Assembly (NCBI RefSeq): GCF_036387535.1
Contig: NZ_DASVTO010000004.1
Coordinates: 1 to 64,000 of the forward strand
From: Sphingomonas_R sp036387535
Lineage (GTDB): Bacteria > Pseudomonadota > Alphaproteobacteria > Sphingomonadales > Sphingomonadaceae
Length of the DNA: 64,000 bases
Reading direction: 5' to 3'
The notes below the pieces were generated by a model. The model saw nothing but the letters and a program-made list of their open reading frames with translations. It was not told where the DNA came from and made no database searches. This document shows positions 16,674 to 24,577 of this stretch, in pieces (the stretch's first letter is position 1; each line of letters starts with the position of its first letter). The position numbers and the translations under genes were made by a program.

Positions 16674-17195
16674 CTATTGCGCCATGCGCATCGTGCCCAG
16701 AAAGTCGCGCTTGCCCAGGTTCACGCCCTGCGCCCGCAGGATCGCATAGGCCATGGACGCGTGGAAATAGAAGTTCGGTTGCGAGAAGGAGAGCAGGAAG
16801 TTCGCGCCCGTGAAGGGGAAGCGCACTTCGCCAAATTCGAAGCAAGTATCCTGATCGACCAAGGCATCGACCGCCGCCCGGTCCAGTCCGTTCAGATCGG
16901 TGATCGCCTGTTGCACGATGGCATGCAGGCTGACGAAATCGGTCGGCCATGGCGACCGGTCCGGGGCGAAGCGCCCCGCCTTCGTGCCGTCGATGGCACC
17001 GGCCGAGTGCGCGGCGCAGGATTTCACCTGGTAGCCGAACGGCAGCATGTCGGGCGCAAGCCGCGCATCGATCAGATCGGATGCCGCGCGGCCGCTTTCG
17101 GTGCAGGACGCCTCCGCCTTGTCCAGCATGGCGTCGACGGCGGCCAGAATCTGCAGGTTGGAAGGAACGACGGCGTCATAAAGGGACAGGGACAT
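16674..17195 (-). CDS. DUF1993 family protein
   Basis: The 173-residue soluble protein matches the DUF1993 pattern as I recall it: an N-terminal helical segment SLYDAVVPSNLQILAAVDAMLDKA, a central LAPDMLPFGYQVKSCAAHSAGAI and a C-terminal FYFHASMAYAILRAQGVNLGKRDFLG. The family resembles DinB-like four-helix bundles, but its role is unknown. The gene is convergent with the iron operon, ending 25 bp after it, and stands alone on this strand. No leader or membrane segment is present. ATG at 17195 is the first in-frame start and gives the expected N-terminus. Confidence 0.8.
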   Translation of the reverse strand: MSLSLYDAVVPSNLQILAAVDAMLDKAEASCTESGRAASDLIDARLAPDMLPFGYQVKSCAAHSAGAIDGTKAGRFAPDRSPWPTDFVSLHAIVQQAITDLNGLDRAAVDALVDQDTCFEFGEVRFPFTGANFLLSFSQPNFYFHASMAYAILRAQGVNLGKRDFLGTMRMAQ

Positions 17196-17349
17196 GGCAG
17201 GGCTCCGATAAGATCCCTGCGTCTATGGCGCGCCGTGGCCGTCCGGTCCATGCCTCCGATCCGCTTGGGAATCGCGGTTTCGCAGCCCCCGTTTGCGACA
17301 TCATCCACCGGCTTGTGAGGGAATGGCTGCACGGGTACGTCTGGTCTGC

Positions 17350-17895
17350 ATGACCATGGATCCAAAACGCCGCACCCTGTGTGCGATCATGCTGTTCCTG
17401 ATTTCGTCGCCGGCCGCGGCGTCGCACCGGGGGTGGGGCAAGGCGAGCGGGATCGCGCGGGATGCGCTGGTCGGTGTCGCGCTGGGCGTGCCGGCGGTGC
17501 AGGGCGACTGGCATGGTGATCTGCAGGCGGCGGGAAGCCTGATTGCGACCGGCGGCGCGACCTATGCCTTGAAGGAACTGATCCCCGAGCGCCGCCCGGA
17601 CGGCAGCGATCGCAAGAGTTTCCCGTCGGGACATACGTCCATCGCATTCGCGGCAGCGGGCACGCTGGAAAATCGATATGGCTGGCAGGCAGGATTGCCG
17701 GCGTTTGCACTGGCGACGTTCGTCGGTGTCGCGCGCGTGGAGGCGCGGCGGCATCATTGGTACGACGCGGTCGCCGGCGCGGCATTGGGTACGGGAACCG
17801 CGTTCGCCATCACCCGCCAGCGCACGTCCGACGTGCGGCTGGTGCCGTGGGGCGATGGCAGCGGCGGCGGCCTGTCGCTGGCGGCGCGGTTCTGA
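17350..17895 (+). CDS. PAP2-family phosphatase, secreted or periplasmic
   Basis: The product is 181 residues from ATG 17350; the start is uncertain between 17323, 17350 and 17356, and 17350 gives a clean leader ending in PAAAS. PAP2 phosphatase motifs are present: KELIPERRPDG, FPSGHTS with the catalytic histidine region, and ARVEARRHHWYDAVAG with the second histidine and the aspartate. Motif 3 starts with AR rather than the usual SR. The protein is short, with few of the six helices of integral PAP2 lipid phosphatases, so it looks more like the soluble acid-phosphatase type. The substrate is unknown; phospholipid or undecaprenyl pyrophosphate roles are possible. Confidence 0.85.
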   Translation: MTMDPKRRTLCAIMLFLISSPAAASHRGWGKASGIARDALVGVALGVPAVQGDWHGDLQAAGSLIATGGATYALKELIPERRPDGSDRKSFPSGHTSIAFAAAGTLENRYGWQAGLPAFALATFVGVARVEARRHHWYDAVAGAALGTGTAFAITRQRTSDVRLVPWGDGSGGGLSLAARF

Positions 17896-18055
17896 CACGG
17901 CACCCGCCGATCCCCCTGACGTGACGTCGTGATGCGGTCGGCATAGCCGCCAAAGGACAGAGATTGACCGGGCGTCTGCGAACCAGGGTAGCCCGGCGGG
18001 CCAATGCCCGGCTATACATGATCATGCGACACGCCGCATGTCCGGGAGATCTGCT

Positions 18056-18880
18056 TTGCGCCTTGCCGTCCTGATCGATGCCGACAATGCATCGCCCAAT
18101 GTCATCGGGCCGCTGCTGTCGGAGGTGGCGGCGCTGGGGACCGCGGTGGTGAAGCGCATCTACGGCGATTTCACGATGCAGAACCTGGCGGGGTGGCGGA
18201 ACCCGTTGATGGAACATGCGATCCAGCCGATCCAGCAGTTCCGCAATACCATCGGGAAAAACGCCAGCGACAGCGCGCTGATCATCGATGCGATGGACCT
18301 GTTGCATCAGGGCAGCCTGGACGGGTTCTGCCTGGTGACCAGCGACAGCGATTTCACGCGGCTCGCGACCCGGATCCGGGAAAATGGGCTGACGGTGTTC
18401 GGATTTGGCGAGAAGAAGACGCCGAAGCCGTTCATCACCGCATGCGACCGCTTCATCTACACCGAATTGTTCCGGCAGAAAGGCGCGGCGGCCGCCGCAG
18501 TCGCCAGCGCCCCGGCGGCGGCGGTGAGCAAGCCGGCAAAGGCGCCGCGGACACGGGTGACGGAGCCGGAGCCGGAGGTCGCCGAACCGGTGGCCGCGAC
18601 CGCGCAGACGCTGAAATCCCCCGCTGATTTTCGCCCGGCACTGGACGAGGCGTTCGATGCGGTGATCGGCGATGACAAGCGCGTTCCGCTGGGCGTGGTC
18701 GGCACGCAGATCCAGAAGCTGATGCCCGATTTCGACCCGCGCAACTATGGCATGCGCAAGCTGAGCGATCTGGTCGAGAACGAGAATGGCTATGACATCC
18801 TGCGCGAAAAGGTCGCGACCGGCGGCGACCGGCTGTATGTCGAGCGAGTGAGCGCGACGCCGGTGCGGCGGAGCCGCTGA
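18056..18880 (+). CDS. NYN-domain protein with C-terminal LOTUS/OST-HTH domain
   Basis: The product is 274 residues from TTG 18056. An ATG lies six codons upstream, but TTG is preferred because GGGAGA sits six bases before it and translation then starts directly with RLAVLIDADN, the first acidic motif of NYN (PIN-like) nucleases. Further acidic motifs are SDSALIIDAMDLLH and LVTSDSDFTRLA. After an alanine/proline-rich linker comes a LOTUS/OST-HTH domain with VVGTQIQKLMPDFDPRNYG and KLSDLVE. NYN domains cleave RNA and LOTUS domains bind RNA, so an RNA-processing role is likely. The gene stands alone between the PAP2 gene and the L,D-transpeptidase gene. Confidence 0.88.
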   Translation: MRLAVLIDADNASPNVIGPLLSEVAALGTAVVKRIYGDFTMQNLAGWRNPLMEHAIQPIQQFRNTIGKNASDSALIIDAMDLLHQGSLDGFCLVTSDSDFTRLATRIRENGLTVFGFGEKKTPKPFITACDRFIYTELFRQKGAAAAAVASAPAAAVSKPAKAPRTRVTEPEPEVAEPVAATAQTLKSPADFRPALDEAFDAVIGDDKRVPLGVVGTQIQKLMPDFDPRNYGMRKLSDLVENENGYDILREKVATGGDRLYVERVSATPVRRSR

Positions 18881-18978
18881 TCCCACGGCCGCGGCGGCGC
18901 TTTGCGCGATCTTTACCGGACGGCGTGCAGGGATGCCTTGCGCGCGGTGCGATGCGGCGCCAAGGCGAAGGGACGGCG

Positions 18979-19653
18979 ATGACGGGCAGACGGTGGATGG
19001 AGCGGGGAATAGCGGGCGCGATCGCCCTGATCGGGCTGGGCGCCGCAACCTGGTATGCCGGAGTCACGTTGCGCCGGCCGGCGCCGGTTCCCGCGCCGCA
19101 TGTCGTGGCGGCGACGGAACATCCGGTGCAGGCGGTCCGGCCCGTCGCCGCGCCCAAGATCACCAAGCCGCAAGCCGAACCGGCCGAAACGGGCATGGTC
19201 ATCAAGCGGGTGCTGGACGTGCCGCATCCCTTCACCCACGGCGATTATGTATGGGACGAGGCCGGGGTACCGCCCGGCCCGGTGATCGTCACCGTCGACC
19301 TGATGGCGCAGACGCTGTCGATCTTTCGCGGGGGATATGAGATCGGGACCGCGGTGGTGATGTACGGCGCCGACGAGAAGCCGACGCCGCTCGGCATTTT
19401 TCCGATCACGCAGAAGGACGCGGATCATGTTTCCAACCTGTATGACGCACCGATGCCCTATATGCTGCGGCTGACCAACGACGGCGTGTCCATCCACGGC
19501 AGCAACGTGCGCTATGGATTCGTCAGCCATGGCTGCATCGGGGTGCCGACGCCGTTCGCGGCCAAGCTGTTCAAGGCGGTGAAACTGGGCGACCGCGTGA
19601 TCGTGACGCGCGGCGAGATGTTGCAGCAGGGGCAGGCAATCACCGCGGCCTGA
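18979..19653 (+). CDS. L,D-transpeptidase (YkuD family)
   Basis: The 224-residue protein starts at ATG 18979, preceded by GAAGGGA. A single membrane anchor lies near residues 8-28 (GIAGAIALIGLGAATWYAG), followed by a proline/alanine-rich linker and a YkuD domain. The catalytic signature reads ISIHGSN followed by SHGCIGVP, with the conserved His, Ser-His-Gly-Cys. VIVTVDLMAQTLSIFRGGYE is the usual first strand pair. Such enzymes make 3-3 peptidoglycan crosslinks or attach proteins to peptidoglycan, in the periplasm. No partner gene is adjacent. In the motif the residue after Cys-Ile is glycine rather than the more common arginine (SHGCIR), which may matter for substrate choice. Confidence 0.9.
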   Translation: MTGRRWMERGIAGAIALIGLGAATWYAGVTLRRPAPVPAPHVVAATEHPVQAVRPVAAPKITKPQAEPAETGMVIKRVLDVPHPFTHGDYVWDEAGVPPGPVIVTVDLMAQTLSIFRGGYEIGTAVVMYGADEKPTPLGIFPITQKDADHVSNLYDAPMPYMLRLTNDGVSIHGSNVRYGFVSHGCIGVPTPFAAKLFKAVKLGDRVIVTRGEMLQQGQAITAA

Positions 19654-19668
19654 ACCCGGCCGCGGCGA

Positions 19669-20193
19669 TCAATCGGCGATGCGGGTATAGCGGCCGTCGA
19701 GATAGACGAGCGGATCGACATCGCCGAACGAGCGCACATCGACCAGGCGGCCGACGAAGATGCCATGCGTGCCATAGCTGAGCGAGACGTCGTTGTGGCA
19801 GACGAAGCTGGCCTGCGCATCGGCCAGGATCGGCACGCCGGATGGCCCCGCGATCCAGTCGCCCACCCCGAAGCGATCCTCGCCGCTCATGCCGCCGCCG
19901 CAGGCGCGGCTGACCGCTTCATGGCTGTGTCCGAGGACGTTGATGCAGAAGTCCGCACCCGCCGCGAGCGGGGCGTGCAGCGACGCCGACCGGTTGACCG
20001 ACAGGATCATCGATGGCGGATCCATCGACAGCGCATCGACCGCCGTGGCCGCCATCGCATAGCGCCGGCCTTCGTGCAGGCAGGTGATGACGGTGACCGA
20101 TTTCGCCATCCGGCGCAGTGCGAGCCGGACCGCGGCGGCCAACGTCGCAGTGTCGGTGGCGGGCGGTAGCGCAGTGGCGTCGGTCGTCGTCAT
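19669..20193 (-). CDS. Flavin reductase family protein (FMN-binding split barrel)
   Basis: The 174-residue protein has the flavin-reductase-like pattern: a helical start, SVTVITCLHEGRRYAMAATAV (compare the GVTVVT...GM.AS pattern), PPSMILSVNRSASLHAPL, FCINVLGHSHEAVSRACGG and a final SYGTHGIFVGRLVDV. These proteins reduce FMN or FAD with NAD(P)H and feed two-component monooxygenases. No monooxygenase is adjacent. The start codon overlaps the stop of pgl (ATGA), so the two genes are cotranscribed, with pgl first. The link between the two is not obvious, but NADPH from the pentose phosphate pathway would fit. Confidence 0.85.
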   Translation of the reverse strand: MTTTDATALPPATDTATLAAAVRLALRRMAKSVTVITCLHEGRRYAMAATAVDALSMDPPSMILSVNRSASLHAPLAAGADFCINVLGHSHEAVSRACGGGMSGEDRFGVGDWIAGPSGVPILADAQASFVCHNDVSLSYGTHGIFVGRLVDVRSFGDVDPLVYLDGRYTRIAD

Positions 20194-20903
20194 TCGGCGC
20201 TCCAGTAGATATCGATCGCAGCCTCGGTCGCGGCCAGCACGCGCCCGATCGGCAGCGTGGATGACGGGCCTTCCTCGATCGCGCGTTCCAGCACCGCCTT
20301 CTTCGCATCGCCGGCGATGGTGACGATCATGGCGTGGCCGGCGGCAAGCGCGGGCAGCGTCAGCGTGACGCGGTTGGCGGGGCGATCGGCCGGCATCGGA
20401 TCGGGACGGACACCGACCGCACGCCGGGCGGCGGGACCGGCGACGGCGTGCTGAAAATCGGGACCCGGGAAGATCGAGGCGGTGTGGCCATCCTCTCCCA
20501 CGCCCAGCCAGACGAGGTCCGGCGGGAAATGAAGATCGGCCAGCCGCGCATCGGCGGCGCGACCGGCGGCGGCAACATCGTCATCGCGCGTCGCACCCTG
20601 CACCAGCGGCACCAGGGTCGCGCCGGTCTTGCCGGCCATGGCTTTCAGCGCGGCGAAATTGCTGAGCGCATCATCATCGGGAACGATACGGTCGTCGGTG
20701 AGGGTGATGGCCACCTTGTCCCAGGCGATTTTCCGCTTGCCGAGTTCGGCGAAGATCGCGGCCGGCATGCTGCCGCCGGTCACCGCGAGCAAGGCATGGC
20801 CGCGGCCGGTGATCGCGCGTTCGATCACGAATTCGATATCGTCGGCGACCTGTTGCGCGAGGCTCTTGCGGTCCTCGAACTCCCACCATTCCGCTTCGAT
20901 CAT
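20190..20903 (-). CDS. pgl: 6-phosphogluconolactonase
   Basis: The 237-residue protein starts at ATG 20903, with GGAG upstream; a longer in-frame version from 20951 lacks homology in its extra residues. It has the DevB/SOL-type features HALLAVTGGSMPAAIFAELGKR, WDKVAITLTDDRIVPDDDALSN and VWLGVGEDGHTASIFPG. It hydrolyses 6-phosphogluconolactone in the oxidative pentose phosphate or Entner-Doudoroff route, in the cytoplasm. Unusually for this pathway, zwf and edd are not adjacent; the gene is followed by an overlapping flavin reductase. The identification is firm because the GEDGHTAS motif is specific to this family. Confidence 0.92.
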   Translation of the reverse strand: MIEAEWWEFEDRKSLAQQVADDIEFVIERAITGRGHALLAVTGGSMPAAIFAELGKRKIAWDKVAITLTDDRIVPDDDALSNFAALKAMAGKTGATLVPLVQGATRDDDVAAAGRAADARLADLHFPPDLVWLGVGEDGHTASIFPGPDFQHAVAGPAARRAVGVRPDPMPADRPANRVTLTLPALAAGHAMIVTIAGDAKKAVLERAIEEGPSSTLPIGRVLAATEAAIDIYWSAE

Positions 20904-21011
20904 CCTGTCAGGCTCCTTCGGGTGTCGCGCGCTCTTAGCGGAAGGGGGCAAGGGTGGCGAGGGGTGGTCGACCCGATCTGTGTTGGTCGCGGACGTTACC
21001 GGGGCAGAGCG

Positions 21012-21575
21012 TCAGAGATTGCGGACCAGGAGGCGCGCGACCGCGGCCCAGGGCGGATCGGCCAGCACCTGTTGCCGCATGCCGGCGCCGAGGGGGAGCA
21101 TCTGAAGCTTGCCGGCTTCGCGCCCGATCAGGCGGCCGAACAGGAATCGTCCGGCAGGTCGGGGTACGAGGATGTCGCGGTTGAGCGCAGCGGGGAAGGC
21201 GTCCGCCGCGATGCGATCGCACCAGAGGATGTCACCGGCGCGGTAATCGCCAACGCCGGCCTCCACGATGATCGCGACCTGACCCGCGGCGGGACGGGGC
21301 GGTATGACGGCGTCCGATTGGCGCGGGGCGACGGCGCCGGTGCCGCCGAGGATCGCGGCGACGGGCAGATCGACCTGTTCCGGCAGGCGTACGAGATCGG
21401 CCGCGGGCACGCCCAGCGCAGCGGCGATCCGGTTGAGCCACGCGACCGAGACGGTGCGCATGCCCGTTTCCAGCCGCCCGATCGTCTGCGCCGTGGTGGG
21501 TGGGACGCAAGCATCGGCGACGTCCTGCAACGTCATGCCCCTGGACCGGCGAACATCGCGGATGATGGTGATCAT
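21012..21575 (-). CDS. XRE-type regulator with S24-like C-terminal domain, candidate GTA repressor
   Basis: The 187-residue protein starts with an XRE helix-turn-helix (residues about 1-60; GMTLQDVADACVPPTTAQTI, then LNRIAAALGV). The C-terminal half has a beta-rich layout like S24/LexA-type domains (VDLPVAAILGGTG, GDILWCDRIAADAF, LVPRPAGRFLFGRLIG). No Ser-Lys dyad could be fixed, so self-cleavage is doubtful. The gene is divergent from the DUF6456 gene, with a TAACCG palindrome between them. In Caulobacter, as I recall, an XRE protein (RogA) represses the GTA activators GafYZ. The same arrangement here, near GTA genes, suggests this role, but it is inferred. Confidence 0.8.
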   Translation of the reverse strand: MITIIRDVRRSRGMTLQDVADACVPPTTAQTIGRLETGMRTVSVAWLNRIAAALGVPAADLVRLPEQVDLPVAAILGGTGAVAPRQSDAVIPPRPAAGQVAIIVEAGVGDYRAGDILWCDRIAADAFPAALNRDILVPRPAGRFLFGRLIGREAGKLQMLPLGAGMRQQVLADPPWAAVARLLVRNL

Positions 21576-21585
21576 AAACCCTCGC

Positions 21586-21600
21586 TAACCGATACGGTTA
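21586..21600. promoter_or_regulatory. Inverted repeat between XRE and DUF6456 genes, probable operator
   Basis: The sequence TAACCGATACGGTTA is an inverted repeat with 6-bp arms. It lies 11 bp from the XRE start and 62 bp upstream of the DUF6456 start, in the only non-coding stretch between the divergent genes. The position is right for an autoregulatory site that also controls the DUF6456 gene. Binding by the XRE protein is an inference. Confidence 0.65.
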
Positions 21601-21661
21601 TTCCCCTGTCCTACAAACCGGCGAATATGGCAAGTCATGGCCGGCAGCGAGGGAGATGGCG

Positions 21662-22306
21662 ATGGGCGTGCAGTTGGACCGGCGTGGTCAGGCGGTGATG
21701 GCGGCGTTGGCGGCGGGACGGAGGCTGTCGGATACGCCGGCCGCGCTGGTGGCGGTGTTGGTGCGCCATGATCTGGCGCGGATCGAGGGCGGATGCCTGG
21801 TCGCGACCGCAGCAGGGCGCGGCTGGTGCGTGCGCGATGCGCGGCCGGACGGCGCGAACCGGATGCTGGCGGAGCGCACCATGCCCGCGCCCGGTGGCGA
21901 CGGGCGGCGCGTGACCGTCAACCGGGGTGAGTCGACGCTCGGCTGGTTGCGTGCCCGCGGGCATGTGAGCGCACGGCAATATGAGGCGGGCGAGCGGGTG
22001 CGGGCGGATTGGGAAACGGCGCAGCTGAACCCGCGTGTCACGATGCGGTGGGACGCGGCGGCGACCCCGGGCCGCGGCGGGGCGCAGGCGATGGATCCGA
22101 CCACGGCGCAGATCGCGGCCAAGCAGCGATTTTCGGACGCGGTTACGGCGGCCGGGCCGGGATTGTCGGACGTGTTGTGGCGCGTGGTGTGTGCGGGCGA
22201 GGGGCTGGAGGCAGCGGAACGGGCGCTGGCCTGGCCGAAGCGGTCGGGAAAACTGGTGCTGGGGCTGGCGCTGGACCGGGTGGCGGATCATTATGGTCTG
22301 GGATGA
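21662..22306 (+). CDS. DUF6456 protein, candidate GTA activator (GafA C-terminal/GafZ-like)
   Basis: The 214-residue protein starts at ATG 21662, six bases after GAGGGAG; an ATG at 21656 is too close to that ribosome site. The second half fits the DUF6456 pattern: RGESTLGWLRARGHVSARQY, AGERVRADWETAQLNPRVTM and a C-terminal WPKRSGKLVLGLALDRVADHY. The first half resembles a winged-helix segment (ALVAVLVRHDLARIEGG). DUF6456 is, as I recall, the domain of the GTA activator GafA and of GafZ in split systems. Here it sits 5.4 kb before the GTA cluster and beside a possible repressor, so GTA activation is the leading idea. A separate GafY-like partner was not seen in the window. Confidence 0.75.
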   Translation: MGVQLDRRGQAVMAALAAGRRLSDTPAALVAVLVRHDLARIEGGCLVATAAGRGWCVRDARPDGANRMLAERTMPAPGGDGRRVTVNRGESTLGWLRARGHVSARQYEAGERVRADWETAQLNPRVTMRWDAAATPGRGGAQAMDPTTAQIAAKQRFSDAVTAAGPGLSDVLWRVVCAGEGLEAAERALAWPKRSGKLVLGLALDRVADHYGLG

Positions 22307-22357
22307 AGCGCGACAGCCCTGTCACTCTCACCCTCCCACCGCTTTGCGGCGGGGCCC

Positions 22358-22380
22358 TCCCTCTCCCGGTGGGAGAGGGA
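22358..22380. repeat. Palindromic repeat, family A
   Basis: The repeat has arms TCCCTCTCCC and GGGAGAGGGA around GGT. It sits between the DUF6456 gene and a GST gene, immediately before the GST ribosome site. Similar CCCTCTCCC/GGGAGAGGG palindromes occur at 29582 and 31470, and a related one at about 26905, so this is a dispersed intergenic repeat rather than a unique terminator. Confidence 0.75.
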
Positions 22381-22396
22381 TTTGAGGAGACGGCGC

Positions 22397-23032
22397 GTGA
22401 TCCTGTATGGCAGTTCCTTTTCTCCCTTCGTGCGCAAGGTATTGGCGTTCGCGCATGAAAAGGGCGTGGCGATCGAACTGAAGCGGATCGGGCGGGCAAG
22501 CGAGGATCCGGAGTTCCGCGAGGCCAATCCGCTCGGCAAGATGCCGGCGTTGCGCGATGACGACTATCTGCTGCCCGATTCGAGCGCGATCGTGGCCTAT
22601 ATCGAAGCGAAGCATCCAGAGCCGGCGCTGATCCCCACCGCGCCCCGCGCGCGGGGCTGGGCCATGGCATGGGAGGAGTTCGGTGACAGCGAGCTGTTCG
22701 GCGCGATCGGGCCGATGTTCCTGAACCGCGTGGTGCGGCCGAAGTTCGAGCGGGTCGCCGGCGACGATGACGCTGCGGCGCGGGGTGAAGCGGCGTTGCC
22801 GCGGCTGCTCACCTATCTGGAGACGCGGATCCCGGACAGCCTGTTCCTGGTCGAGGACCGCTGTACCCTGGCGGATCTGGCCGTGGCGAGCCCGTTGCTC
22901 AACCTGGAGCATGCCGGCGGCACGCTGGACGCATATCCGCGGGTGACGGCGTTCCGGGACGCGATCCTGGCACGGCCGTCGTTCGCGGGCCTGGCGGAAA
23001 AGGAGCGGGCGTTCATCGCGCGGATGGCGTGA
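22397..23032 (+). CDS. Glutathione S-transferase family protein
   Basis: The protein is 211 residues from GTG 22397, chosen because GAGGAGA lies six bases upstream and the protein then begins with ILYGSSFSPFVRKVLAF, the expected first strand of the thioredoxin-like domain. The serine in SPF takes the place of the catalytic residue of serine or cysteine type GSTs. FREANPLGKMPALRDDD carries the conserved cis-proline region, and LPDSSAIVAYIE the glutathione-binding Ser. The C-terminal domain has LADLAVASPL. It is a soluble cytoplasmic enzyme, possibly for detoxification; the substrate is unknown. It is preceded by a palindromic repeat. Confidence 0.88.
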   Translation: MILYGSSFSPFVRKVLAFAHEKGVAIELKRIGRASEDPEFREANPLGKMPALRDDDYLLPDSSAIVAYIEAKHPEPALIPTAPRARGWAMAWEEFGDSELFGAIGPMFLNRVVRPKFERVAGDDDAAARGEAALPRLLTYLETRIPDSLFLVEDRCTLADLAVASPLLNLEHAGGTLDAYPRVTAFRDAILARPSFAGLAEKERAFIARMA

Positions 23033-23102
23033 GCGATCGGTGAAGAGGTTGTTAACCTTGTCCGGGTAGGTTTCGTTCAATTATCTTGATCGGGGCTTAA
23101 CC

Positions 23103-24548
23103 ATGGATTTCCTGTCGGACGTCACCGAACCCGTCATCGACCCGATTGCGGAAGAAAGCCGACCCGCGCCGGCGGCGTCGTTGCGGCAGAACACCGACGA
23201 AATCGCCGACCTGCTGATGTCGATCCTGTCGGACGGCCTGGATCATCCCGAATTGTGGCCGGAGATTCCGGGCATTACCCAGGGCCTGCCCGATCTGCTG
23301 GCGGCATTGGGCGACCGGCTGGACCGGACAGCCGACAAGGGCGAGCAGCTGAGGCTGATCATCCTGATCGGGATGTACCATGCGGCGAACGGGCAGGTCG
23401 CAACCGTGATCGAAAGTCTCGATCCCGTCGCGGCGCGGTTCAGCCAATCTCCGTTGATGCAGGGTGCGCTTTTCTACCTGAACAGCCTGCTGGATCCCGA
23501 TAATCCGAAATATGATCTGCAGGGCCGGGTCTGTCGCATGCCGTTCGTCAACCTGGACGTGCTGGAACGATCGGCGCATCTCTGCTGCTCCAGTTACCTG
23601 CCGAGATCGATCGGAAATCTGCAGACGCAGGCCTGGGAAGATGTCTGGAATTCCGATCAGGCGCGGAACATCCGGGCGTCGATCCATGACGGAAGCTACC
23701 GTTACTGCAACAAGATGACGTGCCCTTCCATCCAGTCCGCGCGCCTGTCGACCGCGGCCGACATGGCGGCGCAATCCGATTTCTGGCGAACCGTGATCCG
23801 CGACGCGGCCGTCAGGCTGAACCAAGGGCCGCAGGACGTGAACCTGGCCTATGACCGGACCTGCAACCTGAGCTGTCCGAGTTGCCGGATCGAAACCTAT
23901 GCGGCGGATTCGGCGCAGCGGGCGGCGTTCGACCTGTTGCAGGAAACGAAGATCCTGCCGCTGTTGAAAGGCGCGACGTCAGTTTACGTCACCGGTTCGG
24001 GCGATCCGTTCGCCAGCAAGAACTTCCGCCAGTTGCTGACCGCGTTGGAGGACGACGCGTTCGCCAAGCTGAAGTTCAGGATCATGACCAACGCCATGCT
24101 GCTGACGCCGCGGCAATGGGCGAGTTTCCCGGTGCTGCATGGCCGGACATCCACATTGCGGATCAGCGTGGATGCCGCCACCGGACCGACGCACGAGCGG
24201 CTGCGCCGTGGTGCCCGGTGGAGCACGATGCTGGAGAATATGGCGTTTGCGGGCGAGCTGCTGGCGACGGGACAGGTCGACCTGTTCGGTCTGGCCTTTA
24301 CCGTGCAGGTCGAGAACTTTGCCGAGATGGGCGATGCGTGCGACCTGGCCCACCGCGTGGGCGCCAGCGAGATCTATTTCGGGCAGCTGACCAACTGGGG
24401 GACCTATTCGGCGGCAGACTTCCAGAGCCGTGCGGTCTGGCTGCCGTCGCACCCGCAGCACGATCAGTTCGTCGAGGCGATGCAGGATGCGCGGCTTCGT
24501 GATCCGATCGTGCAACTGGGGGAATTCGGCGCGTTCGTGAAGAGCTGA
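23103..24548 (+). CDS. Radical SAM protein with a SPASM-like domain before the core
   Basis: The 481-residue protein has an N-terminal helical part (about 1-135), then a cysteine block: Cys144 in RVCRMPF, Cys161-162 in HLCCSSY, and Cys202 and Cys207 in RYCNKMTCPS, with GNLQTQAWEDVWNSD between, as in SPASM domains. The radical SAM motif CNLSCPSC follows (Cys254, 258, 261). A GSGDPF segment and later barrel strands complete the core. SPASM domains, which bind auxiliary Fe-S clusters, normally lie after the core, so the order is inverted. Such enzymes modify peptides or sugars. No precursor peptide gene was seen beside it; the substrate is unknown. The gene stands alone. Confidence 0.85.
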   Translation: MDFLSDVTEPVIDPIAEESRPAPAASLRQNTDEIADLLMSILSDGLDHPELWPEIPGITQGLPDLLAALGDRLDRTADKGEQLRLIILIGMYHAANGQVATVIESLDPVAARFSQSPLMQGALFYLNSLLDPDNPKYDLQGRVCRMPFVNLDVLERSAHLCCSSYLPRSIGNLQTQAWEDVWNSDQARNIRASIHDGSYRYCNKMTCPSIQSARLSTAADMAAQSDFWRTVIRDAAVRLNQGPQDVNLAYDRTCNLSCPSCRIETYAADSAQRAAFDLLQETKILPLLKGATSVYVTGSGDPFASKNFRQLLTALEDDAFAKLKFRIMTNAMLLTPRQWASFPVLHGRTSTLRISVDAATGPTHERLRRGARWSTMLENMAFAGELLATGQVDLFGLAFTVQVENFAEMGDACDLAHRVGASEIYFGQLTNWGTYSAADFQSRAVWLPSHPQHDQFVEAMQDARLRDPIVQLGEFGAFVKS

Positions 24549-24577
24549 ACCGGCTGCGGCAGTCGGCGCAGGCCGGA

